A DNA stretch of 64,000 bases from Flavobacterium sp. 9R (GTDB lineage Bacteria; Bacteroidota; Bacteroidia; Flavobacteriales; Flavobacteriaceae). The first letter of the stretch is position 1. Each line of letters opens with the position of its first letter. The notes beneath the pieces were generated by a model, which had not been told where the DNA came from, searched no databases, and saw nothing but the letters and a program-made list of their open reading frames with translations. Of this stretch, positions 36,538 through 45,619 are shown piece after piece. The stretch covers positions 2,664,617-2,728,616 of the forward strand of contig NZ_LR733413.1 in the NCBI RefSeq assembly GCF_902506345.1, in the 5' to 3' direction. The position numbers and the translations under genes were made by a program.

Positions 36538-36873
36538 ATGAAAAACTCACAGTTATACAAAGGCAGTCTCAACACCATTATTATGAAGTTGTTGGAAGAA
36601 AATGGTAAAATGTATGGGTACGAAATTACCCAGAAAGTAAAGGCGTTGACGCAAGGAGAATTGACCATTACCGAAGGTGCCTTGTATCCAGCGTTGCACA
36701 AATTGGAAGCCGAAGGATTGCTAGATGTAGAGATAGAACGAGTAGACAACCGCTTGAGAAAGTATTATAAACTCACCGAAAAAGGAACCACAGAAACCGT
36801 TAATCGATTAGCGGAGTTGGAGGATTTTATCCGAAATATGCAAAGTTTAGTGAATCCAAAATTAGAATTTTAG
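36538..36873 (+). CDS. PadR family transcriptional regulator
   Basis: 111 residues from the ATG at 36538 (MKNSQLYKGSLNTIIMKLL). The PadR winged helix is complete: GKMYGYEITQKVKAL, TITEGALYPALHKLEAEGLL, then the wing RRKYYKLTEKG-like LRKYYKLTEKGT. The C-terminal helix for dimerisation is short. PadR proteins usually repress adjacent transporter genes. The next four genes encode HAAS-like membrane proteins, then an ABC permease and ATPase, the arrangement seen for PadR-HAAS pairs in other phyla. Autoregulation through the promoter at 36472 is likely but not shown by a visible operator. Confidence 0.92.
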   Translation: MKNSQLYKGSLNTIIMKLLEENGKMYGYEITQKVKALTQGELTITEGALYPALHKLEAEGLLDVEIERVDNRLRKYYKLTEKGTTETVNRLAELEDFIRNMQSLVNPKLEF

Positions 36874-36879
36874 TGCGCT

Positions 36880-37485
36880 ATGGTAGTTTTAAATCAAGAA
36901 CAAATAAAATTTATTGACCACTATTTACAAGTTTCAAAAGTGCGTTATGCTGATGTGCGTTCGGAATTAACGGACCATATCGCTACAGCTGTAGAGCATA
37001 AAATGCAAGACGAAGCGCTGGATTTTTATGAAGCTTTTAAAGTGTTTATGGCAGTCAATAAATCCCAGTTGTTACAGAGAAACAATGCAACTTTTGCTTA
37101 CTTAAAAGAAGCTATTGTTAGTTTTTGTCCCACGCTATGGCATCCCATTACCTTAATTTTTGGTGGTATGATGCTTTTCTTAGTTTGGTATTTTGATTCT
37201 ATTTTATCGTTTCAAGGAATTCATTACGCAAGTTATTTTTTGATTTTGTGTTTAGGATTAACGCAAAGAATGTATTTCTCTTTGGTGATGAAAAAACGAT
37301 ACTTACGTTTAGAGTATTTGAATTATGCCTTGATGACAATTTATTTTTTAAATGCTATGCTTAATGGTTGGTTTGATGATTTTAAAGGAAACGCTATAAC
37401 TCTTTCAATAAGCATAACCTTGTTTTTTGTCTACAGTCGTTACGCTTTTTCTACCATTCAGAAATTTAAAACCAACCGTATTTAA
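36880..37485 (+). CDS. HAAS-like membrane protein, paralog 1 of 4
   Basis: 201 residues. The N-terminal soluble domain (about 1-75) has LNQEQIKFIDHYLQVS, the core VRYADVRSELTDHIATAVE and an amphipathic end. About four transmembrane helices follow (about 85-185). The Y-x-D/E-(L/V)-x-x-EL-(T/I/V)-DH motif recurs in the next three genes. It resembles the HAAS domain that accompanies PadR regulators and ABC exporters in Firmicutes. It starts 6 bp after padR. It probably acts as a membrane partner of the regulator or transporter; this is inferred from context. Confidence 0.72.
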   Translation: MVVLNQEQIKFIDHYLQVSKVRYADVRSELTDHIATAVEHKMQDEALDFYEAFKVFMAVNKSQLLQRNNATFAYLKEAIVSFCPTLWHPITLIFGGMMLFLVWYFDSILSFQGIHYASYFLILCLGLTQRMYFSLVMKKRYLRLEYLNYALMTIYFLNAMLNGWFDDFKGNAITLSISITLFFVYSRYAFSTIQKFKTNRI

Positions 37486-37494
37486 TTATTTTTT

Positions 37495-38169
37495 ATGAAA
37501 CTAACCACCGAACAAATTGATTATATAGAACATACTTTAGTTAAAAATGGTCTTGATTTTGAAGATCTTAAATTTGAATTGATTGATCATATTGCATCCG
37601 AAATTGAAGTGACAATGACTATTGATGAAATGTCTTTTATGCCCGCTTTTTATAGGGTTTTCGATACTTGGAAGGCGCAATTGAAGCCAAGTCAAAGTGC
37701 TGCTTTTTTAGGACGAAATTTAGTGGCTCCTAAAATTGTAATCGATCGATTGTCCTCTTTGAAGAAAAGAGAACTTTTAACAGGACTCGTGTTTTGTTTT
37801 ATAGTAACACTCCTGTTTTATGGTATGAGTTCTATACCAGTTTTTAGAACCGTACTGCATTATGTTGAATTAATTATTCCAAAATCATTTTTGTTAACTA
37901 TTATAGTGCTACTAGTATCCAAAATCTTATTGTATCAATCAAAATTGAAGACAACTTATTCAGTGTTGTTTAATAAATCATTTTTATTATCTGTACCATT
38001 TTGTGTCATTATTAGCTTAGGTGGTTTTTCATTTTTCCGAACTGAAAACATTGAGGATATAAGAATAAGTTCGGTTGCAGCCACTGTTTTGTATGGTTTT
38101 TTCCTTTTTTCTTCAGCGCGATTTTTATACCAACATTATCAATTTGCACAAAAAATTAAAAGAGTGTAA
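37495..38169 (+). CDS. HAAS-like membrane protein, paralog 2 of 4
   Basis: 224 residues with the same design: KLTTEQIDYIEHTLVKNG, then LDFEDLKFELIDHIASEIE (about 20-38). Four transmembrane helices follow (about 95-115, 125-145, 160-178, 190-208). The first residues (MKLTTEQI) are nearly identical to those of paralogs 3 and 4. It starts 9 bp after paralog 1 and ends 2 bp before paralog 3, so all four are in one operon. The soluble domain is the conserved part and the membrane half has diverged strongly. Confidence 0.72.
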   Translation: MKLTTEQIDYIEHTLVKNGLDFEDLKFELIDHIASEIEVTMTIDEMSFMPAFYRVFDTWKAQLKPSQSAAFLGRNLVAPKIVIDRLSSLKKRELLTGLVFCFIVTLLFYGMSSIPVFRTVLHYVELIIPKSFLLTIIVLLVSKILLYQSKLKTTYSVLFNKSFLLSVPFCVIISLGGFSFFRTENIEDIRISSVAATVLYGFFLFSSARFLYQHYQFAQKIKRV

Positions 38170-38171
38170 TT

Positions 38172-38834
38172 ATGAAACTAACCACCGAACAAATTAACTA
38201 CATCGAGAATTACATTCAATCCTTTGATATTAAATGGTACGAAATTCAAGTGGAACTGACCGACCATATGATTTCAATTATGGAAGAAATCTGGGAGCAA
38301 GACCCGGAATTGACTTTTCATCAGGTAAAGCACCAAGCGGAACAGCGTTTTGGTAGAGGCTATTTTAAATCAATAGTGGCAGAGCGAAAAGCTATTTTGC
38401 AAAAAGAATACAACAGACAACAAAGAAAAATGGTTGCTGAGTTTCTAAAATTTCCCAAAATTATTGCAAGTATTTTATTAGGTGTTGTAGCATATCAAGT
38501 TTCTTTTTATTTTGAAAATCCTGCTAAATATCTTGGAATTCTTTTTGGATCTTTATTCTTTTTGTCAGTACCGATGATTTACAATTGGATAAAATACAGA
38601 AAGATAAATGGTAAAAGTTTTTTAGCTATTGAAATTACTTCAGGGAGGGTATCAGCGGGTCCAATGTTGGGTATAAGTTTGGCGAACTTTATCAAGCAAA
38701 GTATTGACTATAATTCCAATTTTCTAATTCCGAGTATTAGTATATGGGTTTTGCTTTTTTTGATTTGTATCACGGGACTTCATATTCAAACAACTATCCT
38801 CAAAACCATCAAAAAGCAATACCAACTTTCCTAA
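38172..38834 (+). CDS. HAAS-like membrane protein, paralog 3 of 4
   Basis: 220 residues. N-terminus MKLTTEQINYIENYIQSFD, then IKWYEIQVELTDHMISIMEE and a conserved QR-FGR-GYFK segment (about 55) before four helices (about 93-112, 118-136, 165-183, 188-208). The spacing from paralog 2 is 2 bp and to paralog 4 is 6 bp, which suggests translational coupling. Compared with paralogs 1 and 2, it has a longer linker rich in Lys/Arg (KAILQKEYNRQQRKM) between the soluble domain and the first helix. That linker is shared with paralog 4. Confidence 0.72.
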   Translation: MKLTTEQINYIENYIQSFDIKWYEIQVELTDHMISIMEEIWEQDPELTFHQVKHQAEQRFGRGYFKSIVAERKAILQKEYNRQQRKMVAEFLKFPKIIASILLGVVAYQVSFYFENPAKYLGILFGSLFFLSVPMIYNWIKYRKINGKSFLAIEITSGRVSAGPMLGISLANFIKQSIDYNSNFLIPSISIWVLLFLICITGLHIQTTILKTIKKQYQLS

Positions 38835-38840
38835 ATTTCT

Positions 38841-39548
38841 ATGAAACTAACCAGCGAACAAATCGATCAATTGTATAGGTTCACGCGTCAACATTATGTT
38901 GAATGGTATGATCTCCAAACCGAATTGGTGGATCATTTGGCGAATGCTATTGAGGAACAATGGCAAGAGAATCCAAAGCTTTCGTTTGATCAAGCCTTAC
39001 AAAACGAATTCAAAAAATTTGGCGTTTTTGGCTTTATGGATGTGGTAGAAGGCAAACAACGATTTTTACAAAAGAAATACAATCAGATTGTGTGGTCTAT
39101 TGTGAAGACTTTTTTTACGCTACCCAAAATTATGGGAACGATTGGAGTTACAGGGGTACTGTTTTTGTTACTAAAATCAAGTCATTACAATGGCGATTGG
39201 GTGTTGCTTTTTTATGGATTATTGGTGCTTTTTGCTTTGTATGGTATGATCTCAAATCGTATGAAACACAAAAAGCAAATTCAAAAGCATCAAAAACGCT
39301 GGTTGATGGAGGATATTATGCATCAATACGGTGGTTTCGCTGGCGCGATTATTTTTCCATTAAATCTCTTTATGCAACTGTTTAATCGAGTAGAACATTA
39401 TATAAGTAATACCTATTTTTTAGTTTTCGCCAGTTTCTTTTTGGTACTGATGACTATTTTGATGTATGTTATCTTTTTTGAAATTCCTTCACAGTCTAAA
39501 AAATACCTTTTACAAACCTATCCAGAATATTCTTTGGCTAATTTGTAA
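38841..39548 (+). CDS. HAAS-like membrane protein, paralog 4 of 4
   Basis: 235 residues, most like paralog 3. N-terminus MKLTSEQIDQLYRFTRQH, VEWYDLQTELVDHLANAIEE (about 20-39), KFGVFGFMDVVEGKQRFLQK (about 54-73), then four helices. The pair 3/4 probably came from the most recent duplication in the cluster. The following ABC permease gene starts 48 bp after its stop, so it belongs to the same transcription unit or is directly downstream. Confidence 0.72.
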   Translation: MKLTSEQIDQLYRFTRQHYVEWYDLQTELVDHLANAIEEQWQENPKLSFDQALQNEFKKFGVFGFMDVVEGKQRFLQKKYNQIVWSIVKTFFTLPKIMGTIGVTGVLFLLLKSSHYNGDWVLLFYGLLVLFALYGMISNRMKHKKQIQKHQKRWLMEDIMHQYGGFAGAIIFPLNLFMQLFNRVEHYISNTYFLVFASFFLVLMTILMYVIFFEIPSQSKKYLLQTYPEYSLANL

Positions 39549-39596
39549 CGTTTTATATTCTTTGTTTACTTACTCTTCAACTAAACCCAAATAACT

Positions 39597-41057
39597 ATGT
39601 TTTTACGTTTTATTTACCTCGAGTGGAAAGCCTTTTTGCGTTCAGCTTCCTTTGGAACGAGCTTGGCGATGCGAATTTTAATGGGCTTTTTGATTGCTTA
39701 TTTTACCTTGTTGTTTTTAGTGCTAGGAATTGGGGGTTTTTACGCCCTTAAGAAAATGAATTTAGACCCATTGGTAACCATCAATAAATTTTTGGTCTAC
39801 TATTTTCTATTTGATTTGGCCTTTCGATTAATGCTTCAAAAAATCCCTGTGCTCAATATTCGTCCTTTACTAGTCTTACCGATTAAGAGACCTACGATTG
39901 TGCATTTTTCTCTAGGAAAGACAGCCTTATCTTTTTTCAATATTTTGCACGCTTTTCTTTTTATTCCTTTAAGTGTCGTTTTGATTTATGAAGGGTATGA
40001 TGTGGCATCTGTAGTGTTTTGGCATTTGGGTGTTTTTGCCTTGGTGTACATCAATAATTTTTTGAATATTATATTGAGTAATAAAGACCAATTATTTGGT
40101 ATTTTCCTTGCGATTCTTGCAGTGCTTGGTGGATTACAATATTACGGTTATTTTGATGTAACGCTATACAGTGCTCCGTTTTTTGAGGCTTTATTTCATA
40201 CTGTAGGAGTGTTTCTTATTCCACTTGTAATCTTAGGATTGTTGTACTATTACACCTTTGTTTATTTCAAAAACGAATTATATCTCGATGCTGGTTTGGC
40301 GGTAAAAGGTGAAATTGCTAAGACAGAAGATTTGACTTGGTTGAATCAATTTGGTACTTTAGGAACTTTCTTGAAGAATGACATTAAATTAATCAAAAGA
40401 AACAAACGTTCCAAAACAACGGTTCTTATGAGTGTGCTGTTTTTGTTTTATGGGTTGATTTTCTTTGGCAACCCAACTCAGCCACAAGTGATGTACATTT
40501 TTGCAGGAATTTTTGTTTCGGGTGGATTTTTATTCACATTTGGTCAATTTGTACCGAGTTGGGACAGTTCGTATTATCAATTGATGATGACGCAAAACAT
40601 CCCGTATCGTGGCTATTTGAATTCCAAATGGTGGTTAATTGTAATAGCAACTTTTGCTTCTACGATTTTGGCTAGTTTCTATCTTTATTTTGGATGGCAA
40701 GTATATTTGACCATTGTGGCTGGCGCGATTTACAATATTGGAATCAATTCACATCTGGTACTCTTAGGAGGTGCTTTTACGAAAACGCCAATCGATTTAA
40801 CTCAAAGTCAAGGTGCCTTTGGAGACAAAAAAGCATTCAATGTCAACACGATGTTGCTCTCTATCCCAAAATTAGTTTTGCCTTTGCTTTTGTATGGTTT
40901 GGGAAAATATTTTGGCGGACAAGAATTAGGTTTGGGCCTTGTTGCTCTTGCGGGAGTAATTGGTTTTGCAATGAGAAACTGGGTGTTCCTTCAAATTGAA
41001 AAAATTTACAAAAGAGAAAAATACAAAACCATTGCGGCTTACAAACAAAAAAGCTAA
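39597..41057 (+). CDS. DUF5687-like ABC transporter permease
   Basis: 486 residues with about 12 membrane helices. It starts MFLRFIYLEWKAFLRSASFG, a pattern of ABC-2 type permeases of the DUF5687 family in Bacteroidota. Cytoplasmic stretches such as FLKNDIKLIKRNKRSKTTVL (about 260) are conserved in the family. The partner ATPase gene follows after 50 bp. With PadR and the HAAS-like proteins upstream it forms an exporter locus. Substrate unknown; lipids, peptides or drugs are all possible. Confidence 0.82.
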   Translation: MFLRFIYLEWKAFLRSASFGTSLAMRILMGFLIAYFTLLFLVLGIGGFYALKKMNLDPLVTINKFLVYYFLFDLAFRLMLQKIPVLNIRPLLVLPIKRPTIVHFSLGKTALSFFNILHAFLFIPLSVVLIYEGYDVASVVFWHLGVFALVYINNFLNIILSNKDQLFGIFLAILAVLGGLQYYGYFDVTLYSAPFFEALFHTVGVFLIPLVILGLLYYYTFVYFKNELYLDAGLAVKGEIAKTEDLTWLNQFGTLGTFLKNDIKLIKRNKRSKTTVLMSVLFLFYGLIFFGNPTQPQVMYIFAGIFVSGGFLFTFGQFVPSWDSSYYQLMMTQNIPYRGYLNSKWWLIVIATFASTILASFYLYFGWQVYLTIVAGAIYNIGINSHLVLLGGAFTKTPIDLTQSQGAFGDKKAFNVNTMLLSIPKLVLPLLLYGLGKYFGGQELGLGLVALAGVIGFAMRNWVFLQIEKIYKREKYKTIAAYKQKS

Positions 41058-41072
41058 TTTAAAAGAATACCT

Positions 41073-41100
41073 TCTAACCTCTAATTTCTAACTTCAGACT
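41073..41100. repeat. Heptanucleotide array 2
   Basis: Units TTCTAAC, CTCTAAT, TTCTAAC, TTCAGAC (41073-41100), lying between the permease stop and the ATPase ATG at 41108. The unit sequence matches the right arm of array 3 at 46774-46835. Confidence 0.65.
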
Positions 41101-41107
41101 TTTCATT

Positions 41108-41803
41108 ATGATACAAGTACAAAACCTCTCAAAATCATACAACGGAACCACCGTTTTAAAAATAGACCAATTAGAAATTCCAAAAGGAGAAAGTTTTGGA
41201 TTGGTCGGAAATAATGGCGCTGGAAAAACTACTTTTTTCAGTTTGCTATTGGATTTAATTCACCCAACTACAGGAGCCGTTATAAATAATGGCGTTCAAG
41301 TTAACACTAGCGAAGGTTGGAAACCTTTTACGGGTTCCTTTTTGGATGAAAGCTTTTTGATTGGGTATTTAACCCCCGAGGAATACTTTTATTTCATTGG
41401 TGATTTACGTGGACAAAACAAAGCCGATGTGGATGCTTTATTGGCAAAACACGAAGAGTTTTTTAATGGCGAAATCCTAAAAAACAAAAAATACCTGAGA
41501 GACTTGTCTAAAGGAAACCAAAAGAAAGTTGGGATTATCGCAACTTTAATAGGCAACCCTGAAGTCGTTATTTTGGACGAACCTTTTGCCAACTTAGACC
41601 CAACGACCGTAAACCGATTGAAAAAAATCATCAAAGAATTGGCTCAAAATCCAGACGTAACCGTTTTAGTTTCTAGTCACGATTTGTTGCATACCGTTGA
41701 AGTTTGTAATCGAATTGTCGCATTGAACAAAGGAGAAGTAGTCAAAGATATTCAAACATCAACAGAGACTTTGGCTGAGCTAGAAGCGTTTTTTGCGGTT
41801 TAA
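41108..41803 (+). CDS. ABC transporter ATP-binding protein
   Basis: 231 residues with a complete nucleotide-binding domain. Walker A is GNNGAGKTTFF (about 34). The signature is in the form LSKGNQKKVGI (about 136), followed by Walker B VVILDEPFANLDP (about 155) and the switch His in SSHDLLH (about 190). It resembles the ATPases of ABC-2 type exporters. It energises the DUF5687-like permease. It ends the PadR-HAAS-ABC cluster; the next gene (sprE) starts 68 bp later. Confidence 0.92.
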   Translation: MIQVQNLSKSYNGTTVLKIDQLEIPKGESFGLVGNNGAGKTTFFSLLLDLIHPTTGAVINNGVQVNTSEGWKPFTGSFLDESFLIGYLTPEEYFYFIGDLRGQNKADVDALLAKHEEFFNGEILKNKKYLRDLSKGNQKKVGIIATLIGNPEVVILDEPFANLDPTTVNRLKKIIKELAQNPDVTVLVSSHDLLHTVEVCNRIVALNKGEVVKDIQTSTETLAELEAFFAV

Positions 41804-41871
41804 ATTCGAATATTTCAAAAAGAAACGTATTTTTACCAGTCATTATACTAAAATGATGTTTTTCAAGTTAA

Positions 41872-44505
41872 ATGATAAAACGTTTCCTATTGAAGACTAC
41901 CGGTTGTAAGCCTTTTTATCCCTTATTTTTATTCATTTTCTTGATAGCTTGTTCTACCAAGAAGAACACTTTTTTGGCCAGAAATTCGCACGCTTTGAGT
42001 ACGCGTTACAATATTTTGTACAACGGACAAATTGGTTTAGATAAAGGTGTAAATGGGCTTACATCGGGTAATAAAGATAATTTTTGGGAGTTGTTACCCA
42101 TAGAAAGAATGCAACTTTCAGAGAGTACTACAGCTGAAGATAAACCCAAAAATGCCGATTTTGAATTGGCCGAAACCAAGGCCACCAAAGCCATTCAAAA
42201 ACACTCTATGAATATTGGTGGGCGAGAGGTCAATTATCAAATGGACGAAGCCTATCTTTTGCTCGGAAAAGCACGTTATTACGACCAGCGTTTTGTGCCA
42301 GCCTTAGATGCTTTCAATTATATTCTATATAAATATCCCGAAAGTGATAAAATATACGAAGCTAAAGTCTGGCGTGAAAAAACCAATATGCGTTTGGGCA
42401 ACGATGCTTTAGTGGTAAAAAACATCAATAAATTACTCAAAGACGAGGAATTCAAAGACCAACCTTTTGCGGATGCCAATGCACTTTTGGCGGAAGCTTT
42501 TTTGAATTTAGAACAAAAAGACAGCGCAGTAGCTAAACTCAAAATAGCAGTAGATTATACTAAAATCAATGAAGAAAGAGCTCGTTATCGCTTTATCTTG
42601 GGACAATTGTATCAAGAATTAGGGAAAAGAGACAGCGCACTTTTTTGCTACGATGCAGTAATTGCTATGAATCGCAGTGCTAAGAGAGAGTACATTATTC
42701 AGTCCTACGCTCGAAAAGCCCAATTATTTGATTATGAAACGGGTGACCCCAATGCTTTTGTAGCCATTTATAACGAACTAATGGAGGATCGTGAGAATCG
42801 TCCTTTTTTAGATGTTATCTACCACAATATGGGATTGTTTTATGACAATTATAAAAAACCAGATTCTGCTACCATTTTCTATAAAGCTTCTCTGGAAGCA
42901 CGTCCTAAAGACCCTTATTTAGAAGCATCCAATTATAGAAATATTGGGACTATTTATTTCAAGGGAACCAATTATCCTTTGGCGGCAAAATACTATGATA
43001 GTACTTTAGTAAAGCTTAATCCCAAAACAAGAGAATTTTATAAAATTCAAAAAAAGCGTAAAGATTTAGACGAAGCCATTCGATTAGAAACTAGCACCAA
43101 AAGAAACGATAGTATTCTTAAAGTTTTGTCTTTGTCTCCTTCGGAACGAAATGCCTATTATGAAAAGCATATCGTTGCCATTAAAAAGCAAGATTCTATA
43201 AAGCTAGTTAAAGAAGAATTACAAAAGCAAAAGTTAGCGAATATAGAGCGCAACTTATCGGCTTCTAGTGCAGACCCAGGAGCTGTAGCGACAGGCCCAG
43301 GTTTGCAAAACAAAGCAGCCTATTTACCTCCAAGTGATAACCAACAAACGGAGGCTACCAACACTTTTTATTTTTACAACCCAAAAACGGTGGCTTTTGG
43401 AAAGTTAGAATTCAAAAAAATGTTTGGAAATCGTGCTTTGGTCGAAAACTGGTTGTATTCAAATGTGAAAAAAGGAGCCAATGAACCAACAGAAGAAGTA
43501 ACAGCTGATAATGATGTTATTAAAGAAAAAGCTGTTGAAGAACCGCGTTATACTTTGGCTTATTATTTAAATCAATTACCTACTCAATCTTCGGCAATTG
43601 ACAGCATCACCAAAGAAAGAAATACAGCATATTACCAATTGGGAGTAGTTTATAAAGAAAAATTCAAAGAGTACGATTTAGCTAGTAGTAAGCTGGAACA
43701 ATTACTAAACTTTCATCCCGATGAAAAACTGATTCCTCCCACTCAGTACAATTTGTATAAAATATACGAAATCACAAATAAAGCCAAAGCAGCAGCCGTT
43801 AAGAATGCGATTACGGCTCAATTTCCTGATTCGAGATATGCCAAAATTATAAATGACCCAACTTTTGATGGAGCCAAAGACAAAGATTCTCCTGAGAATA
43901 AATATAAGGAATGTTACGAATGGTTTAAGGACGAAAAATTTGCGGCTGTAATTGCGCGTTGTAACACGATGATTAATCAGTTGACGGGAGAAGAAATTGT
44001 AGCCAAGTTTGAGTTGCTCAAAGCAAATGCTTTGGCTAAAACAAAAGGATTGCCAGCCTACAAAGAGGCGATGCAATACGTTGCCGACACCTATGCCAAT
44101 ACCGAAGAAGGAAAAAAAGCAGAAGAGATTATCACCACACAAATTCCTATTTTGGAACGAATGGCGTTTAGTACAGTAGACACCAAAAAGTGGAAGATTA
44201 TCTTTAGAATTCCTATCGATGATTACAAACAAGAACGAGCTATCGAAAAGCAAGTTTTGGATTTTATGGCTAAAGAAAATTTAGAAAATCTATACTATAC
44301 TTGTGATAATTATACTGATAAAGAACGCATCTTGTGTATACACGGATTCCAATCAGAAATATATGCGAATGATGTCTCGGTGATTTTTAATAAAAAAGGG
44401 TCGCCTTCAGAGGTGCAGAAGGCGATTACTATAAGCGAGGAGAATTACAAGATTGTTCAAATGAAAAAGAATTTAGACGCCTATTTAGCCCCAAAAACGC
44501 CCTAA
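41872..44505 (+). CDS. sprE: Type IX secretion/gliding motility lipoprotein SprE (PorW)
   Basis: 877 residues, matching the ~870 expected for SprE. A lipoprotein signal (FLFIFLIACSTKK, lipobox LIAC) is followed by ARNSHALSTRYNILYNGQIG, a family signature. TPR repeats run through the first half (about 100-400) and again at 590-750. A Ser/Thr/Pro-rich linker is at ~465-500. SprE/PorW is an outer-membrane-facing periplasmic lipoprotein needed for T9SS function and, in gliding species, motility. Its presence suggests the organism exports large proteins such as the one at the left edge. The bactofilin and atp genes follow closely. Confidence 0.9.
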   Translation: MIKRFLLKTTGCKPFYPLFLFIFLIACSTKKNTFLARNSHALSTRYNILYNGQIGLDKGVNGLTSGNKDNFWELLPIERMQLSESTTAEDKPKNADFELAETKATKAIQKHSMNIGGREVNYQMDEAYLLLGKARYYDQRFVPALDAFNYILYKYPESDKIYEAKVWREKTNMRLGNDALVVKNINKLLKDEEFKDQPFADANALLAEAFLNLEQKDSAVAKLKIAVDYTKINEERARYRFILGQLYQELGKRDSALFCYDAVIAMNRSAKREYIIQSYARKAQLFDYETGDPNAFVAIYNELMEDRENRPFLDVIYHNMGLFYDNYKKPDSATIFYKASLEARPKDPYLEASNYRNIGTIYFKGTNYPLAAKYYDSTLVKLNPKTREFYKIQKKRKDLDEAIRLETSTKRNDSILKVLSLSPSERNAYYEKHIVAIKKQDSIKLVKEELQKQKLANIERNLSASSADPGAVATGPGLQNKAAYLPPSDNQQTEATNTFYFYNPKTVAFGKLEFKKMFGNRALVENWLYSNVKKGANEPTEEVTADNDVIKEKAVEEPRYTLAYYLNQLPTQSSAIDSITKERNTAYYQLGVVYKEKFKEYDLASSKLEQLLNFHPDEKLIPPTQYNLYKIYEITNKAKAAAVKNAITAQFPDSRYAKIINDPTFDGAKDKDSPENKYKECYEWFKDEKFAAVIARCNTMINQLTGEEIVAKFELLKANALAKTKGLPAYKEAMQYVADTYANTEEGKKAEEIITTQIPILERMAFSTVDTKKWKIIFRIPIDDYKQERAIEKQVLDFMAKENLENLYYTCDNYTDKERILCIHGFQSEIYANDVSVIFNKKGSPSEVQKAITISEENYKIVQMKKNLDAYLAPKTP

Positions 44506-44508
44506 ACT

Positions 44509-44898
44509 ATGTTCGACAAAAAAAAGAAACAACCCTATACTGATTTATTAGGTAAAACCAATAGAATAGTAGAAGCAACTAAAATTAAGGGAGATATTTT
44601 TTCCCCAGCCGATTTTAGATTAGACGGAGAATTGATTGGAAATTTTACTTCGAATGGTAAATTAGTGATTGGTCCTTCAGGAAAAGTTATAGGCGACATT
44701 GTTTGTAAAAACGCAGATATCGAAGGTGTTTTTAATGGAAAAATAACGGTACACGAATTACTTAATATCAAAGCAACGGCTTCTGTAGAAGGCGAAGTGT
44801 GTATCGGAAAGTTGGCAATTGAACCTGGTGCTCATTTTACAGCCACTTGTGTAATGCGAATAATAGACACCAAAGTAGATGGAACCCAATCCAAATAA
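44509..44898 (+). CDS. Bactofilin family cytoskeletal protein
   Basis: 129 residues with the right-handed beta-helix pattern of bactofilins: hydrophobic residues every other position in short repeats (IKGDIFSPADFRLDGELIGN, GKLVIGPSGKVIGDIVCKNA). The N-terminal NRIVEATKIKGD is typical. Bactofilins form non-nucleotide filaments near the membrane and organise cell-wall enzymes or polar structures. It starts 3 bp after sprE, so it is co-transcribed. Its last 20 bp overlap the start of the AtpZ-like gene, linking motility, cytoskeleton and ATP synthase genes in one run. Confidence 0.9.
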   Translation: MFDKKKKQPYTDLLGKTNRIVEATKIKGDIFSPADFRLDGELIGNFTSNGKLVIGPSGKVIGDIVCKNADIEGVFNGKITVHELLNIKATASVEGEVCIGKLAIEPGAHFTATCVMRIIDTKVDGTQSK

Positions 44899-45106
44899 AA
44901 GAAAACCTAATAAGTGGTTAGCCTTAATCAATATCCCTATTCAAATGGGAGTATTGATTTTTTTATTTGCTTATTTAGGCCATTGGTTAGATGAGAATCA
45001 CCCGAGTACAAAAGTGTATTATGTTAAAATTTTAGTTATTGTTGGTGTTTTTTTGGCAATGTACAATGTGTACCGACAAGTAAATGAAATCAATAAAAAT
45101 CAATAA
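44879..45106 (+). CDS. AtpZ/AtpI-like ATP synthase assembly protein
   Basis: 75 residues with two transmembrane helices (about 14-35 and 45-62) separated by a short loop (HWLDENHPSTK), and a basic N-terminus. This is the AtpZ/AtpI_1 pattern, a helper thought to assist c-ring assembly or ion transport near F1Fo operons. The ATG at 44879 lies within the bactofilin gene in another frame. Its stop overlaps the next ATG (TAATG at 45104-45108), so translation is coupled both upstream and downstream. Confidence 0.85.
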   Translation: MEPNPNKRKPNKWLALINIPIQMGVLIFLFAYLGHWLDENHPSTKVYYVKILVIVGVFLAMYNVYRQVNEINKNQ

Positions 45107-45501
45107 TGAATACCTCTTTTTTTAAAAAAATAATTCCCCTTTTGTTAGCCATTTTAATTTCCTTTGGAGTACACGAAGGGCTGTTTTTTGTATTAAAAAT
45201 TAACACTCAAAATTTTATTTATTCTTTACCAGAACTTTATGCTTGGTTTACTTTGTTTACACTACTAGTGGTTTTTGTTTTGCTATTGGTTAAGAGGAAA
45301 AGCTTGGATAATGTAGGAATGAGTTTTCTGTTGGTAACGAGTATAAAAATGGTCTTTTGTTACCTAATTTTACGTCCTATATTAAAAGTAGCAACTCTTC
45401 AAAATTCTGCCGAAAAAATAAACTTTTTTGCACTTTTTATTCTCTTTTTGCTAATTGAGACACTTTTCACTATTCGCTTAGTAAACGAAAAGCAAAAATA
45501 G
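45106..45501 (+). CDS. Four-helix membrane protein of the atp locus (AtpI/DUF6168-like)
   Basis: 131 residues with four helices (about 10-30, 42-62, 70-92, 102-122) and a charged C-terminus. The position between AtpZ and AtpB, topology and size match the AtpI-type proteins of Bacteroidota; I remember the family as DUF6168. It shares one base with the upstream stop codon. A role in Fo assembly is inferred from position. The true atp promoter lies after this gene, at 45548. Confidence 0.72.
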   Translation: MNTSFFKKIIPLLLAILISFGVHEGLFFVLKINTQNFIYSLPELYAWFTLFTLLVVFVLLLVKRKSLDNVGMSFLLVTSIKMVFCYLILRPILKVATLQNSAEKINFFALFILFLLIETLFTIRLVNEKQK

Positions 45502-45547
45502 GGGGTTGAAAAAGCCAAATCCGCAAAAAAATTATTTTTTATATTCT

Positions 45548-45576
45548 TTTGGATATTAATAAAAAATGTACCTTTG
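45548..45576 (+). promoter_or_regulatory. Predicted promoter of the atpBEFHAG operon
   Basis: TTTG at 45548-45551, a 17-bp spacer and TACCTTTG at 45569-45576. The atpB ATG is at 45620, giving a leader of about 37 nt. The box lies downstream of the AtpZ/AtpI-like genes, so those two are probably transcribed from sprE. Confidence 0.6.
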
Positions 45577-45619
45577 CACCAAATTTCAGAAACGTAATAA
45601 ATTAAGATAATTAACTGTT

